Origin: Ridgeia piscesae
Lineage: Eukaryota; Annelida; Polychaeta; Sabellida; Siboglinidae
Length of the DNA: 64,000 bases
NCBI GenBank assembly: GCA_025642075.2
Contig: JAODUO010000113.1
Span: 358,501 to 422,500 of the forward strand
Reading direction: 5' to 3'
The notes under the pieces: generated by a model
Database searches by the model: none
What the model saw: the letters and a program-made list of their open reading frames with translations, nothing else
What the model was told of the DNA's origin: nothing
Shown: one piece after another, positions 38,201-50,632 of the stretch
Numbering within the stretch: position 1 is the first letter of the stretch
How the letters are laid out: each line of letters starts with the position of its first letter
Translations under genes and position numbers: made by a program

Positions 38201-41200
38201 AAAGCTGCATCACAATAGCACCCAATATTTATAGGGTAGAACCATGACATTAAATTCTGCATCCCAATTTTGACATAAACATCTCTTTCGATTATTCCAA
38301 AACATATTTAATATATATTTGTCATAGATAATTATCTTTCTAGTGTTATTCAGATTTCATGTGTCACCATCACAACAGTTGATCTGCTGTAATATGATTT
38401 ACCAGTTAGTACGCTTGTAAATTGATCTGTCATTTACACAGCCTACATCTTGTTTCAGAGCACCAAATTGAAGAGGTACTCAATTCAATTATAGAAGCCA
38501 AGAATGAACTGCGCCAGGCAAAGCGCATTCGACGCAACCGACAAGGTACGTTCACTTTGTGCCTCAGCAGCAGTTCTACACCAGACATTTCTGTAGTGTA
38601 GAATCCCTTAATTTATCACCATCCATGAAATAGAATGAGATTTAATAAAATTATGTATTAATTTATAGACTAATTTAAATTCAGAATAATATTATTATTG
38701 ATATTTTATATTAATTTTATAGTTTGCGGTACTTGCAGTGTTACATTGTCGCTCATGGAAAGACCTTGAACAGAACATTGAATACCCAGTAGAGTCAAAT
38801 GCAAGTTATAAAGTTATAAATTGCACCAAGTATTAATCTCACTCTGAACATACAAATGTAAGCCTGGTGTAATTTCTCTGAAGTTCTTTTATTAGTAAGG
38901 TATCATCATTCTTTGTGAACTTTGATAACATCCATTACCATTCTATTGCAGAGTATGATGCCTTGGCAAAGGTGATCCAACAGCATCCAGACAGACAGGA
39001 GACACTCAAGTAAGTTTTCTCTTGATGTCTCACAACGATAATTTCATTTAGTAATTTAACTACGTGTCACATGACACAGGATTGGTTAACAAATATGGGT
39101 AAACATGATGTACAAAAACATGATGTTAAGTGTTTTTTAACCTAGGATAGCATGGATTTTTCAGTAATTAACATATCACAACAATGCGCTATGTTGAATA
39201 TGTGATGTACCAGAAGTTTGAAAACACCTCCAGATAGTCTTATAATTAAGGAGAATCTCCACAAGCTTTGAGGCAGTGAGGCTCAACCTTGTGGGGAGCG
39301 GTGGTCGCGCGATAGAGTGCCGGACTGCCAGTCGAGGCCCGAGGGGATGGTGGTTCAATCCCACCTACTGCCGTTTTGTAAATTAGGAAATTTCGTTCAC
39401 TCCACATTTGCATGTGTCATTCGGAAGAGACACTAAAAGCCGGTGGTCCCTTCTATCTGGTGTCTATGCCAGGGGAAGTAAAAGATCCCATACAGTGGGG
39501 TAAATGTGTAACCTGTAGTGGACTCTCACTGGACTTTAAATGCATGCAGTCCAGTATCTGAGAGAAGAACATTGATCAAGAACTTTATTTCAGAAGACAA
39601 CCTTGAAAACTGAATATCTGGGACAGTGGGACACATGAAGTAGCTTAGAGTAGTCCAAATTAGATAATATGGGACAGGGGGACATAGGAAGTAGCTTAGA
39701 TTAGTCCAACTTAGATGTCTAGGACAGTGGGACATTTGAAGTAGCTTAGATTGGTCCAACTTAGATGTCTAGGAGAGTGGGACATACGAAGTAGCTTAGA
39801 TTGGTCCAACTTAGATGTCTGGGACAGTGGGACATATGAAGTAGCTTAGATTAGTCCAACTTAGATGTCTGGGACAGTGGGTCATACGAAGTAGCTTAGA
39901 TTGGTCCAACTTAGATGTCTGGGACAGTGGGACATACGAAGTAGCTTAAATTAGTCCAACTTAGATGTCTGGGACAGTGGGACATATGAAGTAGCTTAGA
40001 TTGGTCCAACTTAGATGTCTGGGACAGTGGAACATATGAAGTAGCTTAGATTGGTCCAACTTAAACGTATGGGGCAGTGGGACATAGGAAGTAGCTTAGA
40101 TTGGTCCAACTTAGATGTCTGGGACAGTGGGACATACAAAGTAGCTTAGATTGGTCCAACTTAGATGTCTGGGACAGTGGGACATATGAAGTAGCTTAGA
40201 TTAGTCCAACTTAGATGTCTGGGACAGTGGAACATATGAAGTAGCTTAGATTGGTCCAACTTAGACGTCTGGGGCAGTGGGACATTATGAAGTAGCTTAG
40301 ATTGGTCCAAATTAAAGATATCTGGGACAGTGGGACATATGAAGTAGCTTAGATTGGTCCAACTTAGATGTCTGGGACAGTTGGACATATGAAGTAGCTT
40401 AGATGAGTCCAACTTAGATGCAGAAGTGTTAACAGACCCCTGGTAACATTGTGCTTCGAATTGAATGATTCAACAAGACAGCGACACTGTGTAATCCCTG
40501 TTAGTGTAACTTGTCATGTTTCTGTTCCAGACAACTGGAGTCACTAGACAGGGAGCTGGAGTCGCTCCAGGAGCAACACAGTGACCTGCAGCATAAGGTG
40601 AGTAGAGCTGCTCCAGTGGAGTAGAACTGGAGTAGAGTATTCGCTCCAGCACTGTGACTGGATTAACGGAACAGCTTTGGTGGAGTAGAGCAGCTGGTGG
40701 TGACCACTGCCTTGTTGGTTCAACAAGTTGGTTGACGACAGCAAACACTGGGACTGTTTGATTGTTTCTGATGTTATAAGCAACCTAGTAATGTGCCTCA
40801 ACCATGGTATTTTTATGTGTGCCTTTTTTATAGGAAGTGACTAAGGGTCACGTTACCTTACCTACCTTACCTTAGGACGGTTCTAATCATAGGATGCTGT
40901 GTTCCTCTGAGATCAGCTCTTCGTTTTCATACTATTAATATAAGATTGCGTTACAAAGGCATACACTTAGAAAGATGCAGGTAAAACCGTTTTCATGAAG
41001 GCCTAGTAATATAAGCCAATAAAGTATTGCATTAAATACGAGCATGTGTTGTGTGTGCAGGCTCCAATGTTCGTGCCTGTTAGCTGTGTCTGTGGTGGAG
41101 TGATGCATGGTGGGATTGATTCTGTTGCAGTTGGAGTTGAGACGTAAACAGTTCCATGTCCTCATCACAGCCATGTATGAATTGCAGCACATAATTGACG

Positions 41201-43970
41201 GTGGGTAGAGATGGAGGTGGGATGTGGTAGAGACGAAGGTGGGAAGTGGTAGAGACGGAGGTGGGAAGGAGTAGAGATGGAAGTGGCAAGGGGTAGAGAC
41301 GGAGGCGGGAAGGGGTAGAGACGGAGATGGGAAGGGGTAGACACGGAGGCGGGAAGGGATAGAGACGGAGGCGGGAAGGGGTAGAGACAGAGGCGGGAAG
41401 GGGTAGAGATGGAGGTGGGAAGGGGTAGAGACGGAGGTGGGAAGGGGTAGAGACGGAGGTGGGAAGGGGTAGAGACAGAGGCGGGAAGGTATAGAGATGG
41501 AGGTGGGAAGAGATGGAGGTGGGAAGGGGTAGAGATGGAGGTGGGAAGGGATAGAGACGGAGGCGGGAAGGGGTAGAGACAGAGGCGGGAAGGGGTAGAG
41601 ATGGAGGTGGGAAGGGGTAGAGACGGAGGTGGGAAGGGATAGAGGCGGGAAGGGATAGAGATGGAGGTGGGAAGGGATAGAGACGGAGGTGGGAAGGGAT
41701 AGAGACGGAGGTGGGAAGGGATGGAGGCGGGAAGGGGTAGAGATGGAGGTGGGAAGGGATAGAGACGGAGGTGGGAAGGGATGGAGGCGGGAAGGGGTAG
41801 AGATGGAGGTGGGAAGGGGTAGAGATGGAGGTGGGAAGGGGTAGAGATGGAGGTGGGAAGGGGTAGAGACGGAGGTGGGAAGGGGTGGAGACGGAGGCGG
41901 GAAGGGATGGAGGCGGGAAGGGGTAGAGACGGAGGTGGGAAGGGGTAGAGGCGGGAAGGGATGGAGGCGGGAAGGGGTAGAGACGGAAGTGGGAAGGGGT
42001 AGAGACCGAGGTGGGAATGGGTAGAGACCGAGGTGGGAATAGGTGTTTTGTGGATTTGGATATTTATTACAGGGTAACTTGGATTAGGGTGTGGTGTCTT
42101 AGGCCTTATCTGTGATAACTGTCATCTTAAAAAGTACTATCATGACCTGATTTTCTGTATACGTCTGTATGAAAGGAAAATCAAGGATGACATACATACA
42201 CAAATGACTTTGTACAATAAAAACGTCTGGTTATGCAGAAGCTGACATGTCATGGTTGCATGGACATCACATTGTTGACCCATTCTACTTGTTTCTTGCA
42301 GTCTGGTGTGTTTCTTGCAGTCTGGTGTGTTCTGTTAACAAGCTGGTTTTCTGTATAAATGTCATAGTTAGTTCTTATTACTAGAATGTCATGGCATTAT
42401 CATTGTTCAAAACTATATGATAATACAACACTGTGTTCATAATACAACACTATATCATAATGCATTTGTCAGCGTGGTATATTAAGGAAGGGTTGAACAA
42501 ACCATCACAGACCAAATGCATCACATTGTTAGAGATAGAATCATACACAGTCAGCTAGACTTTAAATTATTATTTCTCCAACTCAATAAATTTGAGATAC
42601 ATGTAGCTAAACAATTTTTTAAACAAATTGCAGAGAATATAACGACTTTCAAGGGTTGTCACAGTTGTTTATAGAGATCAGGGCTGGGGTAAATTCCATT
42701 CAATCCCAATTCACGCTCCAATTCATTGCAATTCCTTTTATTCAATTCCAATACAATTTCTTTAAGTACATTTTTTTCAATTTCTAATTTTGTTTTCGCA
42801 ATTCCAATGAAAATCGTTCAGCTCCAATTCCCGCTCGAGTTCACAAAACAAAAGTTAACCATAAAATTATGATTAATGTGCATACAAGGGGTGATACAGC
42901 ATGCTATGTATTGATGTGTTTATATAAGAGTACATCAATATTTTAGTTAGGATAAATTTACAAGAAATAAAGTCATAAAATTATTTTTTTGAAACCTTAT
43001 ATCAGAACACTAAAATGGTTTTGACTCACTGACATGTAGCATAATGAAGCATGCAGAAATAAGATAATTAACCCAAAATATGTCAAAGGAACCTGTATTT
43101 AAATGTAAATACAGGCTAAGTGTTACAAACTGCTTGAGTAGCTAGGAAGAACACATAAAAACCACTGAGTGGCTACTGGGTAGTACTGGCTTGGTAAAGT
43201 GTAATTATATATTTTACAACATTTATATAAATGATTATTGTCACATTCTGGTTATAACCTAGAAGTGTTGTCAGTTGTCACTGTGCTTATGTTTGCATTG
43301 GTAATCTTTGGACGTTAACTGGTTATACGTTGGACTGTTTGGAGGTATCCTGGCTTCACTTGGGAAAGTGTGATTTGAATGGGTTTTTTGAACCAGTCCC
43401 CAGCCAGCACTCATTCGCACAAGGCAGTTGGACAAACCTAATTTGCTTCCCGTTCATCAGTTTCATCCACTGATTAATTACTGGGTAATGTTTGACCAGC
43501 AGCTTCATTGTCCAACTTTCCTTGGTCACCAACTCCTGCACAGTAATACTCCCAACTGTCTGTAAAATATCCTTCGCAGCATCACAAAAATATCAGATGC
43601 TCAATTCCTTTTAATTCAATTCCAATTCAAAATCTTTTAAATCCAATTCAATAATTTTTTTTCCAAATCTTCCAAATTCCAGAATTGAATTGATCAATTC
43701 CAATTCTTTTTGAATTGACCCCAGCCGTGGTGTTCAACTGTTGTCATAAGGGGTTTGTCAGTGTGGGACTATGTTAGTATACATAATATATAGTAAACTA
43801 AAGGTGCCATTGTCATATCCTTAGTTTATTGTGCCAATATGGGTTTCTAGGGTGTTTACGATTATGAAAAAACTGCTACATTTTGTCCCTTGAGCTCTAG
43901 TTGTGCAAAACCTAGTCTGTGTTTCCTTGTTTCAGAAGACGAACAGAACACTGATGTTGAGATGGAATGA
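35213..43970 (+). CDS. THOC7: THO complex subunit 7, complete, 8 exons
   Basis: Exons are 35213-35231, 37263-37383, 37946-38073, 38459-38545, 38952-39009, 40531-40597, 41131-41200 and 43936-43970. They total 585 nt, 194 aa, close to the ~204 aa of the human protein. THOC7 is a coiled-coil subunit of the THO core of TREX, which couples transcription to mRNA export in the nucleus. The start MAAVSDDEIIKRKLLIEGDG, DDRRI, KTFLKWC, the coiled coil with QAKRIRRNRQEYDALAKVIQ, HPDRQETLK, and ELRRKQFHVLITAMYELQ follow vertebrate THOC7 almost residue by residue. Most of residues 90-180 form a heptad-like coiled coil. All junctions keep phase. Intron 3 has a GC donor, and intron 7 opens with a minisatellite. 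It is divergent from ATXN7. Confidence 0.95.
36605..36850 (+). repeat. Dispersed repeat, copy 2 (GGTAGTCC family)
   Basis: This is a second copy of the 15.4-kb repeat in THOC7 intron 1. It includes a hairpin GGTAGTCCG...CGGACTACC near 36632-36660 and further GACTACCAG units downstream. A short ORF across it is judged accidental. Confidence 0.8.
37263..37383 (+). CDS. THOC7: THOC7 exon 2
   Basis: CGTTACAG|AT to GAAAG|GTAGG, phase 1 to 2. It encodes DEIIKRKLLIEGDGGNDDRR and the conserved KTFLKWC. Confidence 0.95.
37946..38073 (+). CDS. THOC7: THOC7 exon 3, GC donor
   Basis: ACTTCAG|T to AAATAG|GCACGT, phase 2 to 1. It encodes RMLATVAQCELAMEKSTHVY and the following helix. The GT four bases downstream would bring a stop into the next exon, so the GC donor is required. 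Confidence 0.9.
38459..38545 (+). CDS. THOC7: THOC7 exon 4
   Basis: GTTTCAG|AG to ACAAG|GTACG, phase 1 to 1. It encodes EHQIEEVLNSIIEAKNELRQ and AKRIRRNRQ, coiled coil. Confidence 0.95.
38952..39009 (+). CDS. THOC7: THOC7 exon 5
   Basis: TATTGCAG|AG to CTCAA|GTAAGT, phase 1 to 2. It encodes EYDALAKVIQQHPDRQETLK, the most conserved THOC7 block. Confidence 0.95.
39296..39540 (+). mobile_element. SINE family B, tRNA-derived
   Basis: The tRNA-like head has a box B GGTTCAATCC at 39352-39361, then a body with TTTCGTTCACTCCACATTTG and GGAAGAGACACTAAAAGC. The same body lies inverted at 56830-56945. It is in THOC7 intron 5. Confidence 0.75.
39590..40420. repeat. 50-bp minisatellite in THOC7 intron 5
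   Basis: About 16 units of GTAGCTTAGATTGGTCCAAC plus TTAGATGTCTGGGACAGTGG plus GACATATGAA. It ends about 110 bp before exon 6 and does not touch a splice site. Confidence 0.95.
40531..40597 (+). CDS. THOC7: THOC7 exon 6
   Basis: GTTCCAG|AC to CATAAG|GTGAG, phase 2 to 0. It encodes a coiled coil, QLESLDRELESLQEQ. Confidence 0.9.
41131..41200 (+). CDS. THOC7: THOC7 exon 7
   Basis: TGTTGCAG|TTG to TTGACG|GTGGGT, phase 0 to 1. It encodes LELRRKQFHVLITAMYELQH. The donor merges directly into the 22-bp intron array. Confidence 0.95.
41201..42045. repeat. 22-bp minisatellite starting at the THOC7 exon 7 donor
   Basis: About 38 units of GGGTAGAGACGGAGGTGGGAAG. The first unit includes the donor GTGGGTAGAG itself. 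Each unit has GAG|GTGGGA, a weak donor-like string. Confidence 0.95.
42679..43729. mobile_element. Inverted-repeat element, hAT-like ends
   Basis: The left end CAGGGCTGGGGTAAATTC and the reversed right end CACGGCTGGGGTCAATTC are inverted repeats. CAGGGCTG resembles hAT termini. No clear 8-bp target duplication or transposase is seen. The ends are rich in AATTCCAATT. It lies in THOC7 intron 7. Confidence 0.5.
43936..43970 (+). CDS. THOC7: THOC7 exon 8 (terminal)
   Basis: CTTGTTTCAG|AA, then EDEQNTDVEME and TGA. The short acidic end matches the vertebrate C-terminus in style (ASMETD). Confidence 0.85.
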
Positions 43971-44645
43971 TACATCTAGATATACTGAACAGTTCAATGG
44001 GCCACAAGGACCACTTCAGTTGTCAGGATTACGTGTGCAGTCAGGACCGCTTGGGCTATGTGGACCACTTAGGCTGGGCTACAAGACAATTCTAGCAGGC
44101 AGGACCACTTGGGCTGTCAAGACTCTAATGGTCGGTCAGGACCTCTTGGTCTGTCAGGACCACTTGGGCTGTCGAGACCCGAATGGTCTGCCAGGACCTC
44201 TTGGTCTGTCAGGACCACTTGGGCTGTCGAGACCCGAATGGTCTGCCAGGACCTCTTGGTCTGTCAGGACCACTTGGGCTGTCAAGACTCTAATGGTCTG
44301 CCAGGACCTCTTGGTCTGTCAGGACCACTTGGGCTGTCGAGACCCGAATGGTCTGCCAGGACCTCTTGGTCTGTCAGGACCACTTGGGCTGTCAAGACCC
44401 GAATGGTCTGCCAGGACCTCTTGGTCTGTCAGGACCACTTGGGCTGTCAAGACCCGAATGGTCTGCCAGGACCACTTAGTCAGTGAGGACCACATGGGCT
44501 GTCAAACCCGAGTGGTCGGGCAGGACGACTTGGGCAGCTGAGACTGATGTTGACCTTTCAGTGTAATATGTAATGACATCACGTTGTGTTTGTGGATAAA
44601 TTTATAGTAGGAACATAGTTAGAATAAACCAACTGCATGTGCAGT
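43971..44645 (+). other. THOC7 3' UTR with poly(A) signal and 55-bp repeats
   Basis: AATAAA at 44623-44628 is followed by T-rich sequence. Between about 44100 and 44500 lie 6-7 units of 55 bp (AGGACCACTTGGGCTGTC core). The repeat would be transcribed. A 212-codon GPLGLSG-type ORF here comes from the repeat and is out of frame with THOC7. Confidence 0.6.
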
Positions 44646-44904
44646 TTTGTTTTTTAAACCTTTTAAGCTCCTTGTTTTACTGTGGGAACAACCATGTCTG
44701 TTTCGGTTGGTATTCTATAGTACATGTAGTATTTTCTAGTGTTTGTCTTCAACACATTGGGTACAAACACTGCATCACAAAAACATGACGTGTATTAAAT
44801 TAGTCATTCACAACATATACAGATTGCTAGAGTCAACACCTTAACTGTACATTCGACCTGTCTCTAGCGATACTAATTGTGAATACAGCAACACTCCCAG
44901 ACAC

Positions 44905-45205
44905 TAACTGTGTATACAGCTGGTTTCCTATGACACTCCAGACACTAACTGTGTACACAGCTGGTTTCCTATGACATTCCAGACACTAACTGTGTACACA
45001 GCTGGTTTCCCATGACACTCCAGACACTAACTGTGTACACAGCTGGTTTCCTATGACACTCCAGACACTAACTGTGTACACAGCTGGTTTCCCATGACAC
45101 TCCAGACACTAACTGTGTACACAGCTGGTTTCCCATGACACTCCATACACTAACTGTGTACACAACTGGTTTCCCATGACACTTCAGACACTAACTGTGT
45201 ACACT
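44905..45205. repeat. 41-bp minisatellite
   Basis: About 7 units with CAGACACTAACTGTGTACAC and AGCTGGTTTCCCATGACACT, just downstream of THOC7. Confidence 0.95.
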
Positions 45206-48200
45206 CCCATACACCAGTGACACAACCTGTCTTCAGTGAAAGGCTTGGGTCACTTATGTATAACTAATCAAGTACATGTATTTTGAAGCATAAACTTATT
45301 ACGTACATTTTAGTTCCAAAGATAACCAATACTGTTATTCCAGTGCCAATTATTAACCGGTTTGAAAAAATATAATATCAATTGTAGACATTACTCTTGA
45401 GTTTTTGGCAAGTATGACTGAGAAAGTATGAATACTTGTCATTTCAAAAAGTACAAATATTGAAAGAATGTTTTCAGTCACCCTACAAGTACTTGACTCC
45501 AACCCTGCTCCAATGAGACGACCACCTGCCTAATACGACCAGTAGAGTAACAGTAAATAGTTCAACTGTGATAAACGTCACCTGGCACAAGCTGGTATTT
45601 GAAAATCTGCATCATACCCATCATATGGCTAGCAAAAGTGTAATGGCATTTCCACTGCTATAGACATACATGAATTTCTGGCTCGCCTTCATATCCAGTT
45701 ATGACAAACTCAATTTCTAGAGCATAATGACTGATTCAAGAAAGACTTGCTATAATGCAACGATTACAAAATACATTTTGACCGCATGTAGCTGTGTGCA
45801 AAGTTTCACATTACCAGTGATATTCCTGAACAACCAGTTTTATTGGTTAACAAAACAACAGTTACGGGATATTGCAACTCTGAAGTGATTGACATCTTTC
45901 ACATGAATGTTTGATAAAAACCAATATGCATAATAATTTATAAAATGTATAACGATTTAAATGTTTTAAGTTTTTAATATTTGTGTGAACACATAGCGTG
46001 GTAATGATTAAAGTAGACTAGTGTTAGAGAATATGTTGTCATTACTTTGCTCTTAACACTGTGGTCATCACATCATTTTGTGAAGTGTGGTCCGAACCCT
46101 TCCAGTACTCATACAAAATCACCATGGGTTCAGTTTTTTGGCATTTAAAACTGTACTTAATTTCCTAACATTTCAATTTGTGCTTATCTTAAAGGGATTC
46201 TTTTAAAGGTTATATGCATTCGACGTATACTATATCAAAACATGATACTTTTGTCTAAGTACTTTCTATGCATCACTTGGATGTTTTCTAACACCCAAGT
46301 TATGCAAATCAATGCATAACTTGGATGTTATCTGTGCAACAAACCGATATCTAACTGTTTATGTGAATTACGGTCCAAGAGGCCATGTGGGTGATTACTT
46401 TTGCAGCCCAATTACTATGAATATTCATGCGTGCGCAGTGAACCACACAATAACATGACTTTAGACACAGTGAACTTGCCAGATAAAACCAAAGTCTGGC
46501 AAACTGAACCCAATACTCATGACCATGCCTTATACAGAGAGTCGGAGACCAAACTAAAAACTCCAGGTATGTGGACATATTCCCCCCCCCCCGATATATT
46601 TTCGGGGTTATGAGTGATTAATAAAACACGTTTGTAATGAAATAATAATAATAATAATAACTTCTTATGCGCCAATATCCTCGAAAATCAAGCTCAGTGG
46701 CGCATTATAGGCAATCTTTTTTAAAGAATCCCTTAAAAAATAGCTCAATTCTTCAACAGAAGACAGTGTTACATATATACTAATTCATTTTTAAATATTA
46801 CATGCTTGCACTGTGACTTAGAATTTTTTTATCAATTAATATTTTCCAACAGTGCTCATTCAAAACATCCTATATAAAGCTGGCTCCATATGAAAATACC
46901 ATTATTGCACAACTGAACACTAAAGGACCCAGGGTCACAAATTACATACAAGTAGATGATGTCGAGTTCACATACTATCGAAGCTAAACAAAGCATTTAG
47001 GTGCTTCACTTAGTGGATGGTGGACCTTTACGGGTACTCAGGACCTAGCGTTAATTAACTTAACCAATAAATCTATCTTTGGAATTAAAATGTTATATCT
47101 CACATGGTCAAATATTTCATTCCAATCATGCAGTAAATATGGAGTAGCATGGAATATAACGTTATTTTAGATTTAAATAATAATTACACCTATTCAGACA
47201 TTTTAATTACATGAAGCTCTCAACCTGCCTTGCATTAGGCGACCAATGAAAATGATTACATATTCCATTTAACACAGACGGTTCAATGTGTCCAAAACAT
47301 TAAATTGCATAAGTTGTTTAATGGCTAATAAATGGCTGCAAACAGGAGCTGTTTGTGAGATTTACAGGGTAAGTTGGATAAGGGGCAGAATGGAGGAAGG
47401 ATTCTGGAGGGAGTGGCATTCCTCATCACATATTATGACCTCTTTTCAGTGTGTTGTATCTATATGAACAAATCAAGTGACATAATAACAAGGCTGCAGG
47501 GCAGAAACTATGGCAGTCTTAGGAACATTTTACTGTTGTAAATTTATTTCATATTTTTAAATATATTCAAATAAATAATATGTTAGGTTGTGCGCTGAAG
47601 TACTTTTGCTAAATTAAGAATATTTTTTATAAAATTACTTTGTAAAATAAAAATATGAACTGTTTGTGAGATGGTAAGTTAAGAGATGCTCATCTGAGTT
47701 GTGGTGGGTCCTGACATTTACAGTCCCTCATAAAGTGCTTTATTACAATAGGCAGTTGAGGGCAAAGATAAATATATAATTCACAATAGCAAACACCATT
47801 TACCCACCGTCATTGAAATTTTTTTTTAAAGGAAATCGCTCACATGTCTTAAGACCCCATTTCAAGTTCTAAGACATTTCTAAGTAAACCATCTTACCGT
47901 ACATCATACCCTTTGGTTCAATGCAAAACAAATTTACCCTGATTAAGCGGTTGCCTTGCTATTTAGTTGTATGTTATTTGACATTCAATTAATGTCCCCT
48001 ATTTGACATCATGATTACTGTTGTCACCACAGCATGTGTCACCAGGTTAGTTACAGCAGCAGACATTGTCCGATGATTAACAAACGAACACCAAATGTAC
48101 ATTTTAATACATGTAACTTGTAATTTCCTACTTGTTAATATTTTACACATATCACAGAATGAATGGAAGCAGCCTACTATTAACGCTGTCAATTCTGTAT

Positions 48201-48800
48201 ACCCGGTAGTCACCTATTAACGACAGAATCGTCACGTAGCTTCATTGACCATCAAGGGCATTTTTTGAGATATCTGTGTACAGTAATATTCTGATTGCCT
48301 CAAACCTTTGAGATATAGTGAGACTGCATTATAATATATGATAAGTGAATATTCGTCGTTTCTTAGAGGACAGAGATGAAAACAGCATGAAACCTGCAAC
48401 ATTTACATGCACATCATTGCCAACGGTTACAACCGGAACATTCACAGATGAACTACAGAAATGTTGCATCATTGATCACATGAATGGTTATAGTCCCATG
48501 ATATCAGAGAATGCATACCATGATGTGATATCTGCTCGTTTCTGACTACAATGCAATCAACCAGATTTCCGTCCTCCCTGTGGAAAGAGATTTAACTAGT
48601 GTTTGTTCCAGACACAAGATGGCAGTATCAAAATTTAAGGCATTCCACAATCATGGGAATCAGATTTGGGGTCATTTACTTTGTCCCTATTCCATGCCAA
48701 TTAATGTCCACCTATACGACCTCAAAATACCAATTCCACTGATTGATTAAATATCAAAATACAAAGAGAGCAACATAATATATAATAGGTACATATATTT
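45206..48800. other. Intergenic between convergent THOC7 and MON1
   Basis: AT-rich, with a short (AAT)n run at 46642-46661. No gene is supported. Confidence 0.3.
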
Positions 48801-48809
48801 TTAAGTAGT

Positions 48810-49261
48810 TTTATTTAACAAAATAATTAAAAACAGAATAATTTCCATTAATATTTGTACACAGTATATTTTAACGAAAGAACCGCAAGTATTTAAATGC
48901 TAAACAATTACAAGAAGTAACTAAAAGTAACTGTGCAAAATCAAATAAATGTTCACAAATGTCGAATACTTTCAAAATTAATTCTAATTCTGGAATTGGC
49001 ATTTGAAATAAAGTGTAAATGACCCAAAAACTGCTGGCAATAGACGGAGCGTGACCAGAAACAACGATACAAATGACACAGAGGAAACCTCCATCGACTG
49101 TTGTATTGTATAAGGTGCGTTGGTTGAGGAAATAAAACATATATAGTGTTTAGTGTAGACTTTCAGTATACTAAGTCCACAAAACTGCGATCTGTCCTTA
49201 AAACCAAACATAAAAAACATTGTTTCTTATAAAACCTGCAGTGTGGGGTGGGGTGGGGTGA
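48810..49261 (-). other. Possible MON1 3' UTR
   Basis: A minus-strand AATAAA lies at about 48810-48816, some 450 bp past the stop. A short GGGGT repeat lies at 49240-49259. The transcript end is inferred. Confidence 0.35.
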
Positions 49262-49402
49262 CTAGAAGGTGGGTGAATTGAGGATGAAGAGTCGGTCTTC
49301 CTCCTTCTTGATCCACTTGAGAAGTTTGTTCACAGAGTTGATGGCCGTGTTCTTGGTGACCAGCGGACCAAACACAGCGTACAACTCAAAGCCACTTGTT
49401 GT
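49262..49402 (-). CDS. MON1: MON1 exon 7 (terminal)
   Basis: GTTTGCAG|ACA, then [20 protein letters not shown] to [18 protein letters not shown] and TAG. This is the conserved MON1 C-terminus. Confidence 0.95.
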   Translation of the reverse strand, partial: TTSGFELYAVFGPLVTKNTAINSVNKLLKWIKKEEDRLFILNSPTF

Positions 49403-50280
49403 CTGCAAACAGAAACACACGGCCATTACCACGTGATATATGAACATATGCGCCAATTACCAGGTGATATATGAACATATACGGCAATTACCAGGTGATA
49501 TATGAACATTATGTCATATGCGCCAATTACCAGGTGATGTATGTACCCATAAAAGAGCAGAGTTGCTGCTAAATTCACAAACAAAACAGTCACAGGACTA
49601 TGGCAAGACTTTTCATAATTTTATTATATTAAGAAGATGTAACAAAATAACCAGACTGTTTTGCTAATTTTGCATCCCGACAGTTAAGTAATATAGAATT
49701 GTTTATAATATTTATACTAATATATAACTACACTTTCTAACTTCATATTTTTCAATACAATCGCAAATAATGTCAAACAACTTGGATGGAAATGTGATAA
49801 TGGACACGTTGACATGAAAAAACTTGCTGGTGTCTTTTCAAACATTCCAGCCACTACAGAGCAAAACAGCTGGCTGACTGACACCAACTAGAGCAGCCAA
49901 AATATCAAAACAACGCAATTTACCACGTCAAACTGTTTGTAGTTCATAATTTCAGATGAGATGGCGCCACCTACCCAGCCGAGCAGCGCCTCCTTCGCAC
50001 CGACGTAATAGAGGATCTTGAGCGGTCTCGCAGCACTGTGCAGACGTTGATGCATGAACTGATACAGTCCAAAAATGTGCGCCCGCTCGGAGGCGCCACT
50101 GTACGGTGCCTCATACTCGGGACATGTGAACTGTGCCGTGCTCTTTGACTTGTACAGGAAGTGACGCAGCTCCGTAATGTCGGTGTCACTGACACAGTAT
50201 GTCATCTCTGTGTCAATGGCTTTGGAGATTGCTTTCAGACAGTTGTACTTTCGCAGTCTCTGGAAAGATGAAAGGTATGC

Positions 50281-50322
<42 letters not shown>

Positions 50323-50567
50323 GCATGTATATTTTATATATATATATATATATATTATATATGTATTTGTTTTCTACCATTCATCGATCACTTGTACCAT
50401 AATTGTGTTGTTAACTTTGAGGTATTTTATGGATAATTTTATGTCAAAATAAAGTTTCATGCTTTAATATTTACATAGTTAATGACACAAATGCATGTTA
50501 TATAATAACAATATATAAAATTATATATTTATACACACACACATATATATATATTGGTTGTCATGTA

Positions 50568-50632
<65 letters not shown>

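Noticed and set aside
39526..40412. Minus-strand ORFs with LSWTNLSYF repeats
   Set aside because: They come from the 50-bp intronic minisatellite of THOC7.
43903..44541. 212-codon collagen-like ORF (GPLGLSG repeats)
   Set aside because: It comes from the 55-bp 3' UTR repeat, overlaps the THOC7 last exon in another frame and lacks regular Gly-X-Y.
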